Assembly: GCA_947177885.1 (NCBI GenBank)
Contig: CAMWWF010000021.1
Location: 1 to 16,200, forward strand
Direction of reading: 5' to 3'
From: an uncultured Lachnospiraceae bacterium
GTDB lineage: Bacteria > Bacillota_A > Clostridia > Lachnospirales > Lachnospiraceae
Length of the DNA: 16,200 nt
In this document: piece by piece, positions 1 through 7,240 of the stretch
How positions within the stretch are numbered: position 1 is the stretch's first letter
How the letters are laid out: every line of letters starts with the position of its first letter
Program-made: the position numbers and the translations under genes
The notes under the pieces: model-generated
Databases searched by the model: none
What the model saw: only the letters and a program-made list of their open reading frames with translations
What the model was told of the DNA's origin: nothing

Positions 1-176
1 ACTTTGGCGCCGGCGAGGAAGGTAACGCAGCGGAAGCCCCAGTCAACGACGGCCTTGCAGCTCTTATCCTTTGCGGAAGGATTGGATTTCCCCAGGATCC
101 ATTCCGCCAGCAGGACCGGGATGGACAGGATCAGGAATGAAAATAAATATAATGCGACCAGAATCAGACGAAGCAT
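1..176 (-). CDS. 1-acyl-glycerol-3-phosphate acyltransferase-like protein, N-terminal part (cut by window edge)
   Basis: Only the first 58 codons are present; the gene runs off the left edge. The ATG at 176 on the minus strand follows an AGAAGGG-type ribosome binding site. The peptide opens with a hydrophobic membrane segment (about residues 3-28, LRLILVALYLFSFLILS) followed by AEWILGK and then VVDWGFRCVTFLAGAK. This pattern of membrane anchor, short polar stretch and WGFR resembles the start of clostridial PlsC proteins, which acylate lysophosphatidic acid to phosphatidic acid at the inner membrane. The catalytic HX4D motif would lie further left and cannot be seen, so the assignment rests on N-terminal resemblance only. 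It is divergent from the lipoprotein gene at 335. Confidence 0.6.
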   Translation of the reverse strand, partial: MLRLILVALYLFSFLILSIPVLLAEWILGKSNPSAKDKSCKAVVDWGFRCVTFLAGAK

Positions 177-334
177 AGTGTGAATCCCTTCTTTAATTTA
201 GTTTTGGCTTTTTATTTACAGGTTTGTCCGGTGAAACAGATTCTTTAGAAATTCCCTGTATTTAGTAAGTATTTTAGCATAAAATAAATCCCGTGTACAT
301 AGAATACAGCAAAACAGGAAGAGGTTTGAAAAAC

Positions 335-742
335 ATGAGGAGGATTATCTTATGTATTTTAGCTGTGGCAGCGGCTGCCATGGTTTCGGGATGTACCTTT
401 TTGAGCGAGGAGAGGATCAAGCTCCGGGATCTTGATTTTACGGTACTCAGCGAGGAGAAGATACCTGAGGAGCTAAAGACGATCATTGAGGAAAAGAAGA
501 AGGAGCCTTTCCAGATTACATATACGGATAAAGAGTTTCTCTATATCTGTACCGGGTACGGTGAGCAGGCCACGGGGGGCTACAGTATCGCCGTAAACGA
601 GCTGTATCTGACTGACACGGCCATCTATGTCAGCACAAGCCTGTTAGGGCCCGAGAGTGCGGATAAGAGTAACCAGACTCCCACATATCCCTGTATTGTC
701 ATCAAGACGGAATACCTTGACCAGACGGTAATATTTGAATAA
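335..742 (+). CDS. Lipoprotein with PrcB-like C-terminal domain
   Basis: A 135-residue protein. The frame is open from 293, but the ATG at 335 is preferred: GGAAGAGG lies about 11 nt upstream and a textbook lipoprotein signal follows, with MRR, a hydrophobic core and lipobox MVSGC with the lipidated cysteine at residue 20. The mature part is charged and Glu/Lys-rich to about residue 70. A C-terminal region then contains TGGYSI followed by strands and a YPCIVIKTEYLDQTVIF ending, the pattern of the PrcB C-terminal domain (PF14343-like). PrcB was described as a partner of a surface protease in spirochaetes; what such lipoproteins do in Clostridia is not known. The protein is expected to be anchored to the outer face of the membrane. 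The next gene has its own promoter, so this one is probably monocistronic. Confidence 0.8.
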   Translation: MRRIILCILAVAAAAMVSGCTFLSEERIKLRDLDFTVLSEEKIPEELKTIIEEKKKEPFQITYTDKEFLYICTGYGEQATGGYSIAVNELYLTDTAIYVSTSLLGPESADKSNQTPTYPCIVIKTEYLDQTVIFE

Positions 743-756
743 TGCCTAAAAAAGAG

Positions 757-785
757 TGGACATTATATTCCGTTTAGAGTAAAAT
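757..785 (+). promoter_or_regulatory. Sigma-A type promoter of the DUF4190 gene
   Basis: TGGACA (757-762), a 17-nt spacer and TAAAAT (780-785): five of six consensus bases in each box. It lies just after the lipoprotein stop and about 22 nt before the ATG at 808, giving a very short leader in which GGGAG (796-800) is the ribosome binding site. Confidence 0.65.
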
Positions 786-807
786 ATACAAAAAAGGGAG
801 AGTACAA

Positions 808-1116
808 ATGAGCGACAATTCAAATTTTAACAATCAAAATTATCAGAATGGTGCGTACGGTCAGGGCCCCGCACAGGAAGAGAAGGGGATGTCCATAGCT
901 TCCATGGTGCTTGGAATCGTGGGATTTGTAGCATGGTGTCTGCCCATCGTGGGATATCCGGTGACGATCGTGGGCATTATACTGGGAGCCAAAGGAATGA
1001 AGAAGGGCGGCAGGGGAATGGCTATTGCCGGTATTATCATGTGTTCCATAACACTGGTTCTGACCCTCATCAATTCCGTTTTGGGCGCTATGCTGCAGGT
1101 GGCGAATCTGTTTTAA
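808..1116 (+). CDS. DUF4190 domain-containing small membrane protein
   Basis: A 102-residue protein. The first 25 residues are polar and rich in Asn, Gln and Gly (MSDNSNFNNQNYQNGAYGQG). Two hydrophobic segments follow, about residues 29-60 and 69-98, joined by a short basic loop, GAKGMKKGGRGMA. This two-helix hairpin with small residues and a GMAIAG motif after the loop is typical of DUF4190, a family of small integral membrane proteins of unknown function common in Gram-positive bacteria. The start is fixed by GGGAG seven nt upstream. It has its own promoter and is followed by an intrinsic terminator at 1264-1297, so it is probably transcribed alone. Confidence 0.85.
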   Translation: MSDNSNFNNQNYQNGAYGQGPAQEEKGMSIASMVLGIVGFVAWCLPIVGYPVTIVGIILGAKGMKKGGRGMAIAGIIMCSITLVLTLINSVLGAMLQVANLF

Positions 1117-1165
1117 TGTATGGGGTAACAGTTCAGACAGCCCTTCCCGCGAAGTCAATAATTGC

Positions 1166-1186
1166 AATGTGTCCTTTGGACATATT
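1166..1186 (+). other. Small hairpin in the pyrC upstream region
   Basis: AATGTGTCC, a TTT loop and GGACATATT form a 9-pair stem with one G-U pair. It is part of a 278-nt spacer between the DUF4190 gene and pyrC that also carries the terminator at 1264-1297. Its role is unknown. Confidence 0.4.
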
Positions 1187-1263
1187 TCCATGTGATTTCG
1201 CGAGACTTGCGAGGAACCTGCTTCCAAATGAGCAAAATGCGGATGCACAGGTGGAATTTTTTC

Positions 1264-1297
1264 AAGGAATGCGACAGTAACGCCGCATTCCTTTTTT
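1264..1297 (+). terminator. Intrinsic terminator between DUF4190 gene and pyrC
   Basis: AAGGAATGCG (1264-1273) and CGCATTCCTT (1284-1293) make a perfect 10-bp stem with a 10-nt loop, followed by a run of six T (1292-1297). It probably ends the DUF4190 transcript. It could instead act as an attenuator for pyrC, whose start is 98 nt downstream. No PyrR-binding-loop consensus was recognised nearby. Confidence 0.85.
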
Positions 1298-1394
1298 GAG
1301 AAACAGACTTCCGGAATTCCTGCCGCAAAGGCAGATGCAGAGGAGAGTTCGGGAGTCCGCGGAAAGAAGCACAAAAAGCTGTAAGGAGGCGTCT

Positions 1395-2663
1395 ATGCTG
1401 CTGATACGGAACGGATATATGATCGACCCAAAGTCCGGCAGGGAGGGAAATTATGATGTCCTGATTGACGGGGATAACATTGCGAAGATCGGCAGGCAGC
1501 TGACCTGTCCGGTCCCCCGGTGCCAGGTGATCGATGCGGAGGGGCTTCTGGTGGCACCGGGACTGGTGGATGTCCATGTTCATTTCAGGGAGCCCGGCTT
1601 TACCCAAAAGGAGGATATTACCACCGGGGCTGCCGCGGCGGCAAAGGGCGGGTTTACAACGGTGGTCATGATGGCTAATACGAACCCCGCGGTGGACACC
1701 ACAGAGGTACTGCGTCAGGTATTGGACAGAGGAAGGGAAACGGGAATCCGTGTGCTGTCCTGTGCCAATGTGACCATGGGAATGAAAGGGCGGGAACTGA
1801 CGCCTATGAAGGAGCTGGCGGAGGCGGGAGCCGCAGGCTTTACGGATGACGGTATTCCTCTGTTGGATGCGGAAATTGTACGCAGCGCCATGAAGACGGC
1901 TGCGGAGCTGGACATGCCTGTGAGCTTTCACGAGGAAAATCCGGAATTCATCGACAATAACGGCATTAACCGCGGCAGGGCAAGTGAGTATTTCGGTATC
2001 GGCGGTTCCCCCAGGGAAGCGGAAATCGATCTGATCGCAAGAGATCTGGAGCTGGCGCTGGAGACGGGTGCATGCATCAACATTCAGCATATCAGCACAA
2101 AGGAAGGCGTCGAACTGGTCCGTCAGGCAAAGAAGAGGGGCTCCAACATTCATGCGGAGGCGACGCCCCATCACTTTACCCTGACGGAGGAGGCGGTGAT
2201 CCGATATGGAACGTTGGCGAAGATGAATCCTCCTCTGCGGGAGGAGGAGGACAGGCAGGAGATCATCCGGGGACTGGCGGACGGTACCATTGACATAATA
2301 GCCACAGATCACGCGCCTCACACCGCGGAGGAAAAGGCAAAGCCCATCACCGGGGCCCCCAGCGGGATCATCGGTCTGGAGACGTCACTGGCGCTGGGCA
2401 TCACACAGCTGGTAGATGGGGGATATCTCACCATGAGACAGCTGCTCCGGCTCATGAGCACCAATCCCGCCTCCATGTATCATCTGAATGCGGGGTATCT
2501 GGAGGAGGGCGGTCCCGCGGATGTGGTCCTGATCGACACCGCCGCAGAGTGGGTTCCGGAAAAGTACGCGTCCAAGGCGTCCAACACCCCTTTCACCGGC
2601 TGGAACTTAAAGGGCAGGGTGGTCAGAACGATCTGTGGCGGTAAGACTGTCTGGCATGACTGA
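1395..2663 (+). CDS. pyrC: Dihydroorotase
   Basis: Dihydroorotase, third step of de novo pyrimidine synthesis: cyclises N-carbamoyl-L-aspartate to dihydroorotate in the cytosol. The protein has 422 residues, normal for the bacterial class I enzyme. Visible amidohydrolase motifs: DVHVHFREPG with metal ligands H61 and H63, D151 in GFTDDG (the position of the bridging Asp in class I enzymes), H179 in SFHEE, H232 in IQHIS, and the catalytic Asp D305 in ATDHAPH. The frame is open from 1296, but the ATG at 1395 is chosen because AGGAGG (1384-1389) sits five nt upstream and the product then begins MLLIRNGYMIDP as in the family. pyrK follows 113 nt later. The upstream spacer holds a terminator hairpin that may end the previous unit or attenuate this one. 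Confidence 0.97.
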   Translation: MLLIRNGYMIDPKSGREGNYDVLIDGDNIAKIGRQLTCPVPRCQVIDAEGLLVAPGLVDVHVHFREPGFTQKEDITTGAAAAAKGGFTTVVMMANTNPAVDTTEVLRQVLDRGRETGIRVLSCANVTMGMKGRELTPMKELAEAGAAGFTDDGIPLLDAEIVRSAMKTAAELDMPVSFHEENPEFIDNNGINRGRASEYFGIGGSPREAEIDLIARDLELALETGACINIQHISTKEGVELVRQAKKRGSNIHAEATPHHFTLTEEAVIRYGTLAKMNPPLREEEDRQEIIRGLADGTIDIIATDHAPHTAEEKAKPITGAPSGIIGLETSLALGITQLVDGGYLTMRQLLRLMSTNPASMYHLNAGYLEEGGPADVVLIDTAAEWVPEKYASKASNTPFTGWNLKGRVVRTICGGKTVWHD

Positions 2664-2776
2664 TGCGGCAGTCCCGCAGACTTTTCGGCGGCAGCGGATG
2701 AACAGCAGAGTCATTACCGTGAGCAAGGTACAGATAAAGTCAGTTATACGCAATCCCTGAGAAACGGAGGTTTACT

Positions 2777-3547
2777 ATGAAACAGAAGCAGACGGCAACA
2801 GTTCTGGCACAGAAGGAACTTGCGCCGCAGATTTATGATATGTGGATCGGGACGGATCTGGCAGAACAGGCTAAGCCGGGGCAGTTTTTATGCATTTATC
2901 CCAGGGACAAAAGCACTCTGCTTCCCCGGCCTATCAGCATATGCGAAGTGAGAGAGGACAGAAGGGCGCTCCGTATTGTCTATCGTGTGGCAGGTCAGGG
3001 TACGGGAGAATTTTCGAAATATCAGGAGGGGGATTCCATTGATATCATGGGTACTCTCGGAAACGGCTTTCCCCTGGAGGAAGCCGAGGGGAAAAAAGTA
3101 TTCCTTATGGGAGGCGGTATCGGCGTGCCTCCTGTTCTGCAGCTCGCAAAGGAGATGAAGGCAGACAGGCAGATCGTGGTGGGATACCGGGACTGCAGTA
3201 CCTTCCTGAAAGACGATCTTGAGAAATACGGAAAGGTCTATATTGCCACGGAAGACGGAAGTGTGGGAACGAAGGGAAATGTGATGAATGCCATAGAGGA
3301 TAACGGGCTGGAGGCGGATCTGATCTATGCCTGCGGGCCCATGCCCATGCTCCGGGCCATCAAGGCCTACGCGGCGGAGCATCATATCAGGGCATATATC
3401 TCTCTGGAGGAGCATATGGCCTGCGGCGTGGGAGCCTGCCTCGGCTGTGTGGTCAAAACAAAAGATGCGGATCATCATTCCCATGTGAACAATGCCCGGA
3501 TCTGCACGGACGGACCGGTTTTTGAGGCGGATGAAGTGGAAATATGA
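2777..3547 (+). CDS. pyrK: Dihydroorotate dehydrogenase B, electron transfer subunit
   Basis: PyrK is the FAD and [2Fe-2S] subunit of class 1B dihydroorotate dehydrogenase; it passes electrons from PyrD to NAD+. The 256-residue protein has an FAD-binding region with the RPISIC motif (51-56) and YRVAGQGT, an NAD-binding region with GGGIGVPP (112-119) and YACGPMPML (184-192), and a C-terminal cluster site CGVGACLGC with C216, C221, C224 and C243 as probable ligands. The start has GGAGG (2767-2771) five nt upstream. The gap after pyrC has a short GC hairpin (TGCGG/CCGCA, 2664-2678) but no convincing terminator. pyrD follows after 39 nt, as expected for a heterotetrameric enzyme. Confidence 0.97.
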   Translation: MKQKQTATVLAQKELAPQIYDMWIGTDLAEQAKPGQFLCIYPRDKSTLLPRPISICEVREDRRALRIVYRVAGQGTGEFSKYQEGDSIDIMGTLGNGFPLEEAEGKKVFLMGGGIGVPPVLQLAKEMKADRQIVVGYRDCSTFLKDDLEKYGKVYIATEDGSVGTKGNVMNAIEDNGLEADLIYACGPMPMLRAIKAYAAEHHIRAYISLEEHMACGVGACLGCVVKTKDADHHSHVNNARICTDGPVFEADEVEI

Positions 3548-3586
3548 TAACTGTCCGGAGTAAGGAAAAAAGGAGAAGATCAACCT

Positions 3587-4495
3587 ATGAATACACAGAC
3601 AACGATCGCCGGTGTCACCTTTAAGAATCCCGTCATGACTGCTTCGGGAACCTTCGGCTCCGGAATGGAATACGCGGAATTTGTCGACTTGAATCAGCTG
3701 GGCGCGGTGGTCACAAAAGGGGTGGCGAATGTGCCCTGGCCGGGAAATCCTACCCCCAGAGTAGCGGAAGTCTATGGAGGGATGCTGAATGCCATCGGTC
3801 TGCAGAATCCCGGTATTGACGTGCTGATGGAGAGAGACATTCCTTTTCTGAAGAAATATGACACAGGGATCATAGTCAACGTCTGCGGCAAGACGGTGGA
3901 AGATTACGTGGAGGTAGTGGAGCGTCTGGGGGAGGAACCGGCAGTGGATATGCTGGAGATCAATGTGTCCTGCCCCAATGTAAAGGAGGGAGCCATTGCC
4001 TTTGGGCAGAAAGCGGATGCGCTGTTCCACATCACACAGGAGATCAAGAAGCATGCCAGACAGCCCGTCATCATGAAGCTCAGCCCCAATGTCACTGATA
4101 TTACAGAGATGGCCAGAGCTGCGGAGGCGGCGGGAGCGGATGCGCTGTCCCTGATCAACACTATCACAGGTATGAAGATTGACATTCACAGAAGAAAATT
4201 TGCTCTTGCCAACAAGACGGGGGGGATGAGCGGTCCTGCCATCAAGCCTGTGGCAGTGCGCATGGTATACCAGACGGCTCAGGCGGTAAAGATCCCCATC
4301 ATCGGCATGGGAGGGATTGCCTCCGCGGAAGACGCCATTGAGTTCATCCTGGCGGGGGCCAGCGCGGTCAGCATCGGCGCCATGAATTTTGTGAATCCTT
4401 ATACCACGGTGGAAGTAGTGCGCGGGATTGAAGAGTACATGGAGCGGTATCGTGTGGAAAAGCTCACCGACCTGATCGGGGCGGTCAGCGCGTGA
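3587..4495 (+). CDS. pyrD: Dihydroorotate dehydrogenase B, catalytic subunit
   Basis: Catalytic FMN subunit of class 1B dihydroorotate dehydrogenase, oxidising dihydroorotate to orotate with NAD+ as final acceptor via PyrK. The 302 residues match the class. Visible: PVMTASGTFG (15-24), VVTKGVA with the FMN-contacting Lys (K44), LNAIGLQNPG (68-77), INVSCPN with the active-site Cys C129 (the cysteine base that marks class 1 enzymes), VIMKLSPN (K164), GGMSGPAIKP and the phosphate-binding GGIAS (242-246) and GAMNF regions. AGGAG lies at 3571-3575, about 11 nt before the ATG. No pyrE or pyrF follows; a repeat-rich non-coding segment begins three nt after the stop. Confidence 0.97.
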   Translation: MNTQTTIAGVTFKNPVMTASGTFGSGMEYAEFVDLNQLGAVVTKGVANVPWPGNPTPRVAEVYGGMLNAIGLQNPGIDVLMERDIPFLKKYDTGIIVNVCGKTVEDYVEVVERLGEEPAVDMLEINVSCPNVKEGAIAFGQKADALFHITQEIKKHARQPVIMKLSPNVTDITEMARAAEAAGADALSLINTITGMKIDIHRRKFALANKTGGMSGPAIKPVAVRMVYQTAQAVKIPIIGMGGIASAEDAIEFILAGASAVSIGAMNFVNPYTTVEVVRGIEEYMERYRVEKLTDLIGAVSA

Positions 4496-4498
4496 GAA

Positions 4499-4704
4499 GA
4501 ATGTCACAGTAAACCTGCAAGGCGGCACACCACCTTGCGGGTTTGGTTCACAGCTGTCTTGCAAAACCGATGCGGTTTTGACTGCGCGGTTTCCGCCGGC
4601 ACCGCTTGACAATCAGTTACATAGCCCGCTATGCGCCTGATTGTCAAATGGCACCGTCGAAGAAAGATCCTGCGAACTATCGGTAAGTTATTTTGTGACA
4701 GTTC
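4499..4704. repeat. Palindrome-rich intergenic element with matching ends (MITE-like or structured RNA)
   Basis: A 206-bp non-coding segment bounded by GAATGTCACA (4499-4508) and, inverted, GAACTGTCACA (complement of 4694-4704). Inside, in order: a 12-pair hairpin (4511-4522 with 4533-4544, one G-U pair); a perfect 8-bp hairpin CAAAACCG/CGGTTTTG (4562-4569, 4573-4580); a short GCGG/CCGC hairpin (4586-4596); a perfect 11-bp stem TTGACAATCAG/CTGATTGTCAA (4606-4616, 4637-4647) enclosing CATAG/CTATG (4620-4633). GGCACCG occurs on both sides of that last stem (4598-4604, 4650-4656). No open frame of note. The right end (4685-4705) matches the hairpin at 8235-8267 in 18 of 21 positions. Matching ends suggest a small mobile element; nested stems are also compatible with a folded RNA. 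Confidence 0.6.
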
Positions 4705-4712
4705 CCAGAGCG

Positions 4713-4735
4713 TGTTTTCCGGAAAGTGGAAAACA
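4713..4735. repeat. Hairpin upstream of sipL
   Basis: TGTTTTCC (4713-4720) and GGAAAACA (4728-4735) form a perfect 8-bp stem with a 7-nt loop. No T-run follows, so it is not a normal intrinsic terminator. It lies just before the sigma-E-like promoter. Confidence 0.4.
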
Positions 4736-4740
4736 GGCGG

Positions 4741-4769
4741 TCATATAAAGCGGAATGCCTTCATATATA
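4741..4769 (+). promoter_or_regulatory. Sigma-E-like sporulation promoter of sipL
   Basis: TCATATA (4741-4747) fits the -35 pattern of mother-cell sigma-E promoters, and CATATATA (4762-4769) is a partial match to the CATACAnT -10 box, with a spacer of exactly 14 nt. sipL is a mother-cell sporulation gene in Clostridioides difficile, so the promoter type is consistent. The AT-rich context means a chance match cannot be excluded. Confidence 0.5.
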
Positions 4770-4791
4770 TACTTATACCAGTATATATATG
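4762..4791. promoter_or_regulatory. Perfect 12-bp inverted repeat over the sipL promoter and RBS
   Basis: CATATATATACT (4762-4773) and AGTATATATATG (4780-4791) are exact inverted copies with a 6-nt centre, TATACC. The left arm covers the putative -10 box and the right arm ends on the first G of the GGAGG ribosome binding site. It could be a protein-binding site, or, if transcription starts further upstream, an RNA hairpin hiding the ribosome binding site. Confidence 0.55.
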
Positions 4792-4803
4792 GAGGTATTT
4801 TTA

Positions 4804-6354
4804 GTGGAACTGTTAAAAAGAAATATACATATGGATCGCATCAGAGCGGAAGCGGTCACTCAGATCACTCTGGAGGATGATGTAAATGTCTCAGAAAACA
4901 AGCCTGACATCACCGCCCTGAATCTGGAGAAGGGTGAAATCATCATTGAGGAGATCAAGCCCGGAACGGATGCGGTAACGGTGAGGGGGCATCTGGCATA
5001 CGTCATCCTTTACCACACCTCGGAGGAGGGGAGCAGTCTGGTGGTGCTGGAAGGAAGTCTGCCGCTGGAGGAAAAGATACATTTGCAGGGAGCGGTACCT
5101 TCCGACACGGTAACGCTGGATTGTGATGTGGAAGATCTGACAGTGAACATGATCAATTCGCGAAAGCTGAATGTTCAGTCCCTGGTGACTCTGACGGCAA
5201 AGGTGGAGGAGCTGTATGATGAGGAGGCTCCCATTGCGGTTCATGGGGATGAGACCGTGGAGTACCGCAGGATGCCTCTGGAGATCGCTCAGATCGCAAT
5301 CTGCAAAAACGATATTTTCCGACTGAAGGACGAGGTGATGCTGCCCTCCAACTATCCCAATATTTTCCAGATCTTATGGAATAATATCACCCTGACGGAT
5401 GTGGAATTTAAAGTGATGGAGGAAAAGCTGACTGTTTCGGGAGATGTGCGTCTGTTCATATTATATGAGGGAGAGGGAGAGGACCATCCCATCCGCTCCT
5501 TTGAGACGACTCTTCCCTTCAGTGGTGTGCTGGAATGCCATGGATGCAAGGAAGGGATGCTGCCGGATATCCGTTACCGCCTGGGGCAGCAGGAGCTTTC
5601 CGTTCGTCCGGATTTTGACGGGGAGGAGCGCAGCATTGGCCTGGAGCTTGTTATGGATATTACGATCCGGATCTACGAGGAAGAAAAGCTTGAGATCATT
5701 TCGGACATTTATGGTGTCTCAAAGGAAATCGGCACAGTGACTCATCAGACCAGTCTCCGCAGACTTCTCTCCAAGGTGACGGGAAAGACGAAAGTGACAG
5801 AGCATGTCCATGTGTCGGGAGGCACGGTTCTGCAGCTTCTCCACAGCGAAGGGACAGCGATCCTGGAACAACAGGAAACAGTGGAGAACGGTATCCTACT
5901 GAAGGGCGCCCTGTCCATCAAAGTAATGTATATTACCGGAGAAGACGAATCCCCCTATGGCTGCACACAGGCACAGATACCTTACAGTTATACCTTGGAA
6001 GTGCCCGACATCGCACCGGAGGACATGGGAAAGATCCACGCCGAGGTGGAACAGCTTCAGGTGACAATGCTGGACGGAGAGGAGATGGATGTAAAAGCGG
6101 TTTTGAGCTTTGCGACGACGGTATTTAAGAGTATGCCCATGAATCTGATCAGCGAAATCACCGTTTCCGATCTGGATATGAACCGCATGAGTAATCTGCC
6201 CGGAATGGTGGTCTATATGGTGAAAGAAGGAGACAATCTGTGGAATATCGGCAAGCAATATTATGTGCCGGTGGATAACCTTCGGGTGATGAATGAGCTG
6301 GAAAGTGATGATATAAGACCCGGCCAGAAGCTTCTGATCGTAAAGGGAGCATGA
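4804..6354 (+). CDS. sipL: SipL-like spore coat morphogenesis protein (DUF3794/SPOCS repeats and LysM)
   Basis: A 516-residue protein built of DUF3794 (SPOCS) units followed by a C-terminal LysM domain (about 469-513: VVYMVKEGDNLWNIGKQYY, then PGQKLLIV). This is the architecture of SipL of C. difficile, which binds the coat basement protein SpoIVA through its LysM region and is needed to localise coat to the forespore. Repeated segments of the form DIxxL, LxGxLxxxxLY and FxxxLPF are visible in the middle. Start: GGAGG (4791-4795) lies eight nt before GTG 4804, giving MELLKRNIHMDRI. The frame is open to ATG 4726, but that extension would read through the promoter and inverted repeat and is rejected. 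It stands alone between pyrD and a convergent gene. The name is by architecture and length, not by a search. Confidence 0.85.
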   Translation: MELLKRNIHMDRIRAEAVTQITLEDDVNVSENKPDITALNLEKGEIIIEEIKPGTDAVTVRGHLAYVILYHTSEEGSSLVVLEGSLPLEEKIHLQGAVPSDTVTLDCDVEDLTVNMINSRKLNVQSLVTLTAKVEELYDEEAPIAVHGDETVEYRRMPLEIAQIAICKNDIFRLKDEVMLPSNYPNIFQILWNNITLTDVEFKVMEEKLTVSGDVRLFILYEGEGEDHPIRSFETTLPFSGVLECHGCKEGMLPDIRYRLGQQELSVRPDFDGEERSIGLELVMDITIRIYEEEKLEIISDIYGVSKEIGTVTHQTSLRRLLSKVTGKTKVTEHVHVSGGTVLQLLHSEGTAILEQQETVENGILLKGALSIKVMYITGEDESPYGCTQAQIPYSYTLEVPDIAPEDMGKIHAEVEQLQVTMLDGEEMDVKAVLSFATTVFKSMPMNLISEITVSDLDMNRMSNLPGMVVYMVKEGDNLWNIGKQYYVPVDNLRVMNELESDDIRPGQKLLIVKGA

Positions 6355-6384
6355 CGGAGAAATTTATAGATTGATCTTTCGCAG

Positions 6385-6410
6385 GGCATTGTGCCGGATG
6401 CCGTGTTTTA
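6385..6410 (+). terminator. Weak candidate terminator after sipL
   Basis: GGCAT (6385-6389) and ATGCC (6398-6402) form a 5-bp stem followed by GTGTTTTA. The stem is short, so this is a weak candidate. Confidence 0.25.
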
Positions 6411-6473
6411 AGCCGGCCAGGGCTGGCGGGGCATCTTTGCCATGCTGCCGGGATCGGGACAGACAGGGAATTT

Positions 6474-6509
6474 GGATAAGAAAAGGCGCCGTCCACAGGA
6501 CAGCGCCTT
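6474..6509 (-). terminator. Intrinsic terminator of the 6564-7166 gene
   Basis: AAGGCGC (6483-6489) pairs with GCGCCTT (6503-6509), and inside GTCC/GGAC continues the stem around an ACA loop. Read on the minus strand, the stem is followed by TTTTCTT, as expected for the end of the minus-strand gene that stops at 6564. On the plus strand the tail is AAAATG, so it is not a good terminator for sipL. Confidence 0.8.
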
Positions 6510-6563
6510 AAAATGTACTGATAACTCAGATTTTGTCGGGATATATCTCCCTGTAACAGCTTC

Positions 6564-7166
6564 TTATTCAGTGATACCTGCCTCAGCAGCCAGCTTGTCG
6601 AACTTCTCCAAAACAGCATCGTAAGTTCTCTGTGAAATGTCGGGAAGCTGACCTCCCCATTTCGCCTCAGCCTGCTTATAACCCTTCTGGAAAGCGGCTC
6701 TCATCTCCTCGATCTTATCGGGATCTCCGCCGGTCAAAGCGGTTGCGAAACTGATGATCCTGTCGGAAGTCTGGTTTACACCCCAATAGCCGTCCTCTGC
6801 AATATCCTTCTGAGCCTGCAGTTTGGTAGCGGGATCCACGGTGTAATCACCCTTGCTCAGGAAGGACCAGATGTCGTTGGCCTGGCCATAAGCATTGGTC
6901 TGACCGGAAATCATCTTCTCAACCAGAGAGCGGAGCTGTGATGTGCGGGCCTCCGCATCAGCCTTTAACTTGTTGATCAGATTGGTATCGGGCTTATAGG
7001 TCTTCTTGACGGAAGACGTTGTGGTCTCCTTTGAAGGCTCGTATACAACACCGGTATCTGTAGAAGTGTTTTCTTTTGCAGATGTGGTCTTGGTGTTCTC
7101 TGCGTTGGCAGAAGAAGCATAAGTGTAGGCATTCGCCTGTGTCTGTGTAACTCCGTTTACACTCAT
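6564..7166 (-). CDS. Uncharacterised protein, probable sigma-D (motility) regulon member
   Basis: A 200-residue protein with no cysteine, signal peptide or membrane segment. Residues 1-58 are a low-complexity Thr/Ser/Ala/Asn-rich stretch (MSVNGVTQTQANAYTYASSA), like the flexible ends of exported flagellar proteins. Residues 60-95 look helical and charged. The C-terminal part (about 122-195) carries EDGYWGVNQTSDRIISFA, GGDPDKIEEM and GGQLPDISQRTYDAVLEKFD, a pattern I associate with conserved uncharacterised proteins seen in flagellated bacteria (possibly DUF5610-like; from memory, unverified). Start: ATG 7166 has AGAGG six nt upstream; the frame continues to 7223, but that extension lacks a ribosome binding site. 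A near-consensus sigma-28 promoter (7241-7267) and a strong terminator make this a single-gene unit convergent with sipL. Its biochemical function is unknown. Confidence 0.85.
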   Translation of the reverse strand: MSVNGVTQTQANAYTYASSANAENTKTTSAKENTSTDTGVVYEPSKETTTSSVKKTYKPDTNLINKLKADAEARTSQLRSLVEKMISGQTNAYGQANDIWSFLSKGDYTVDPATKLQAQKDIAEDGYWGVNQTSDRIISFATALTGGDPDKIEEMRAAFQKGYKQAEAKWGGQLPDISQRTYDAVLEKFDKLAAEAGITE

Positions 7167-7240
7167 AATATACCTCTTTTCTGGCGAGCGTCGCCGCGTT
7201 CTACCCATTTCTGGGCGCATCATCCGTGATTGTATTATTT

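Noticed and set aside
933..1280. 115-codon plus-strand frame across the DUF4190 gene and its downstream spacer
   Set aside because: It overlaps DUF4190 in another frame, ends inside the terminator and has no ribosome binding site. The spacer may still be a dispersed repeat, as noted in the findings.
1298..1394. PyrR binding site before pyrC
   Set aside because: I looked for the conserved PyrR-binding loop in the leader and saw no convincing match.
1155..2321. 388-codon minus-strand open frame
   Set aside because: Antisense to pyrC, with composition typical of a shadow frame and no plausible start context.
2888..4612. 574-codon open frame on the minus strand
   Set aside because: It lies antisense to pyrK and pyrD, both full-length with all catalytic motifs. 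The translation is His/Arg/Cys-rich without family motifs, as expected for an antisense frame.
4726..4803. Upstream extension of sipL to ATG 4726
   Set aside because: GTG 4804 has GGAGG at ideal spacing, and the extension would translate the promoter and inverted repeat.
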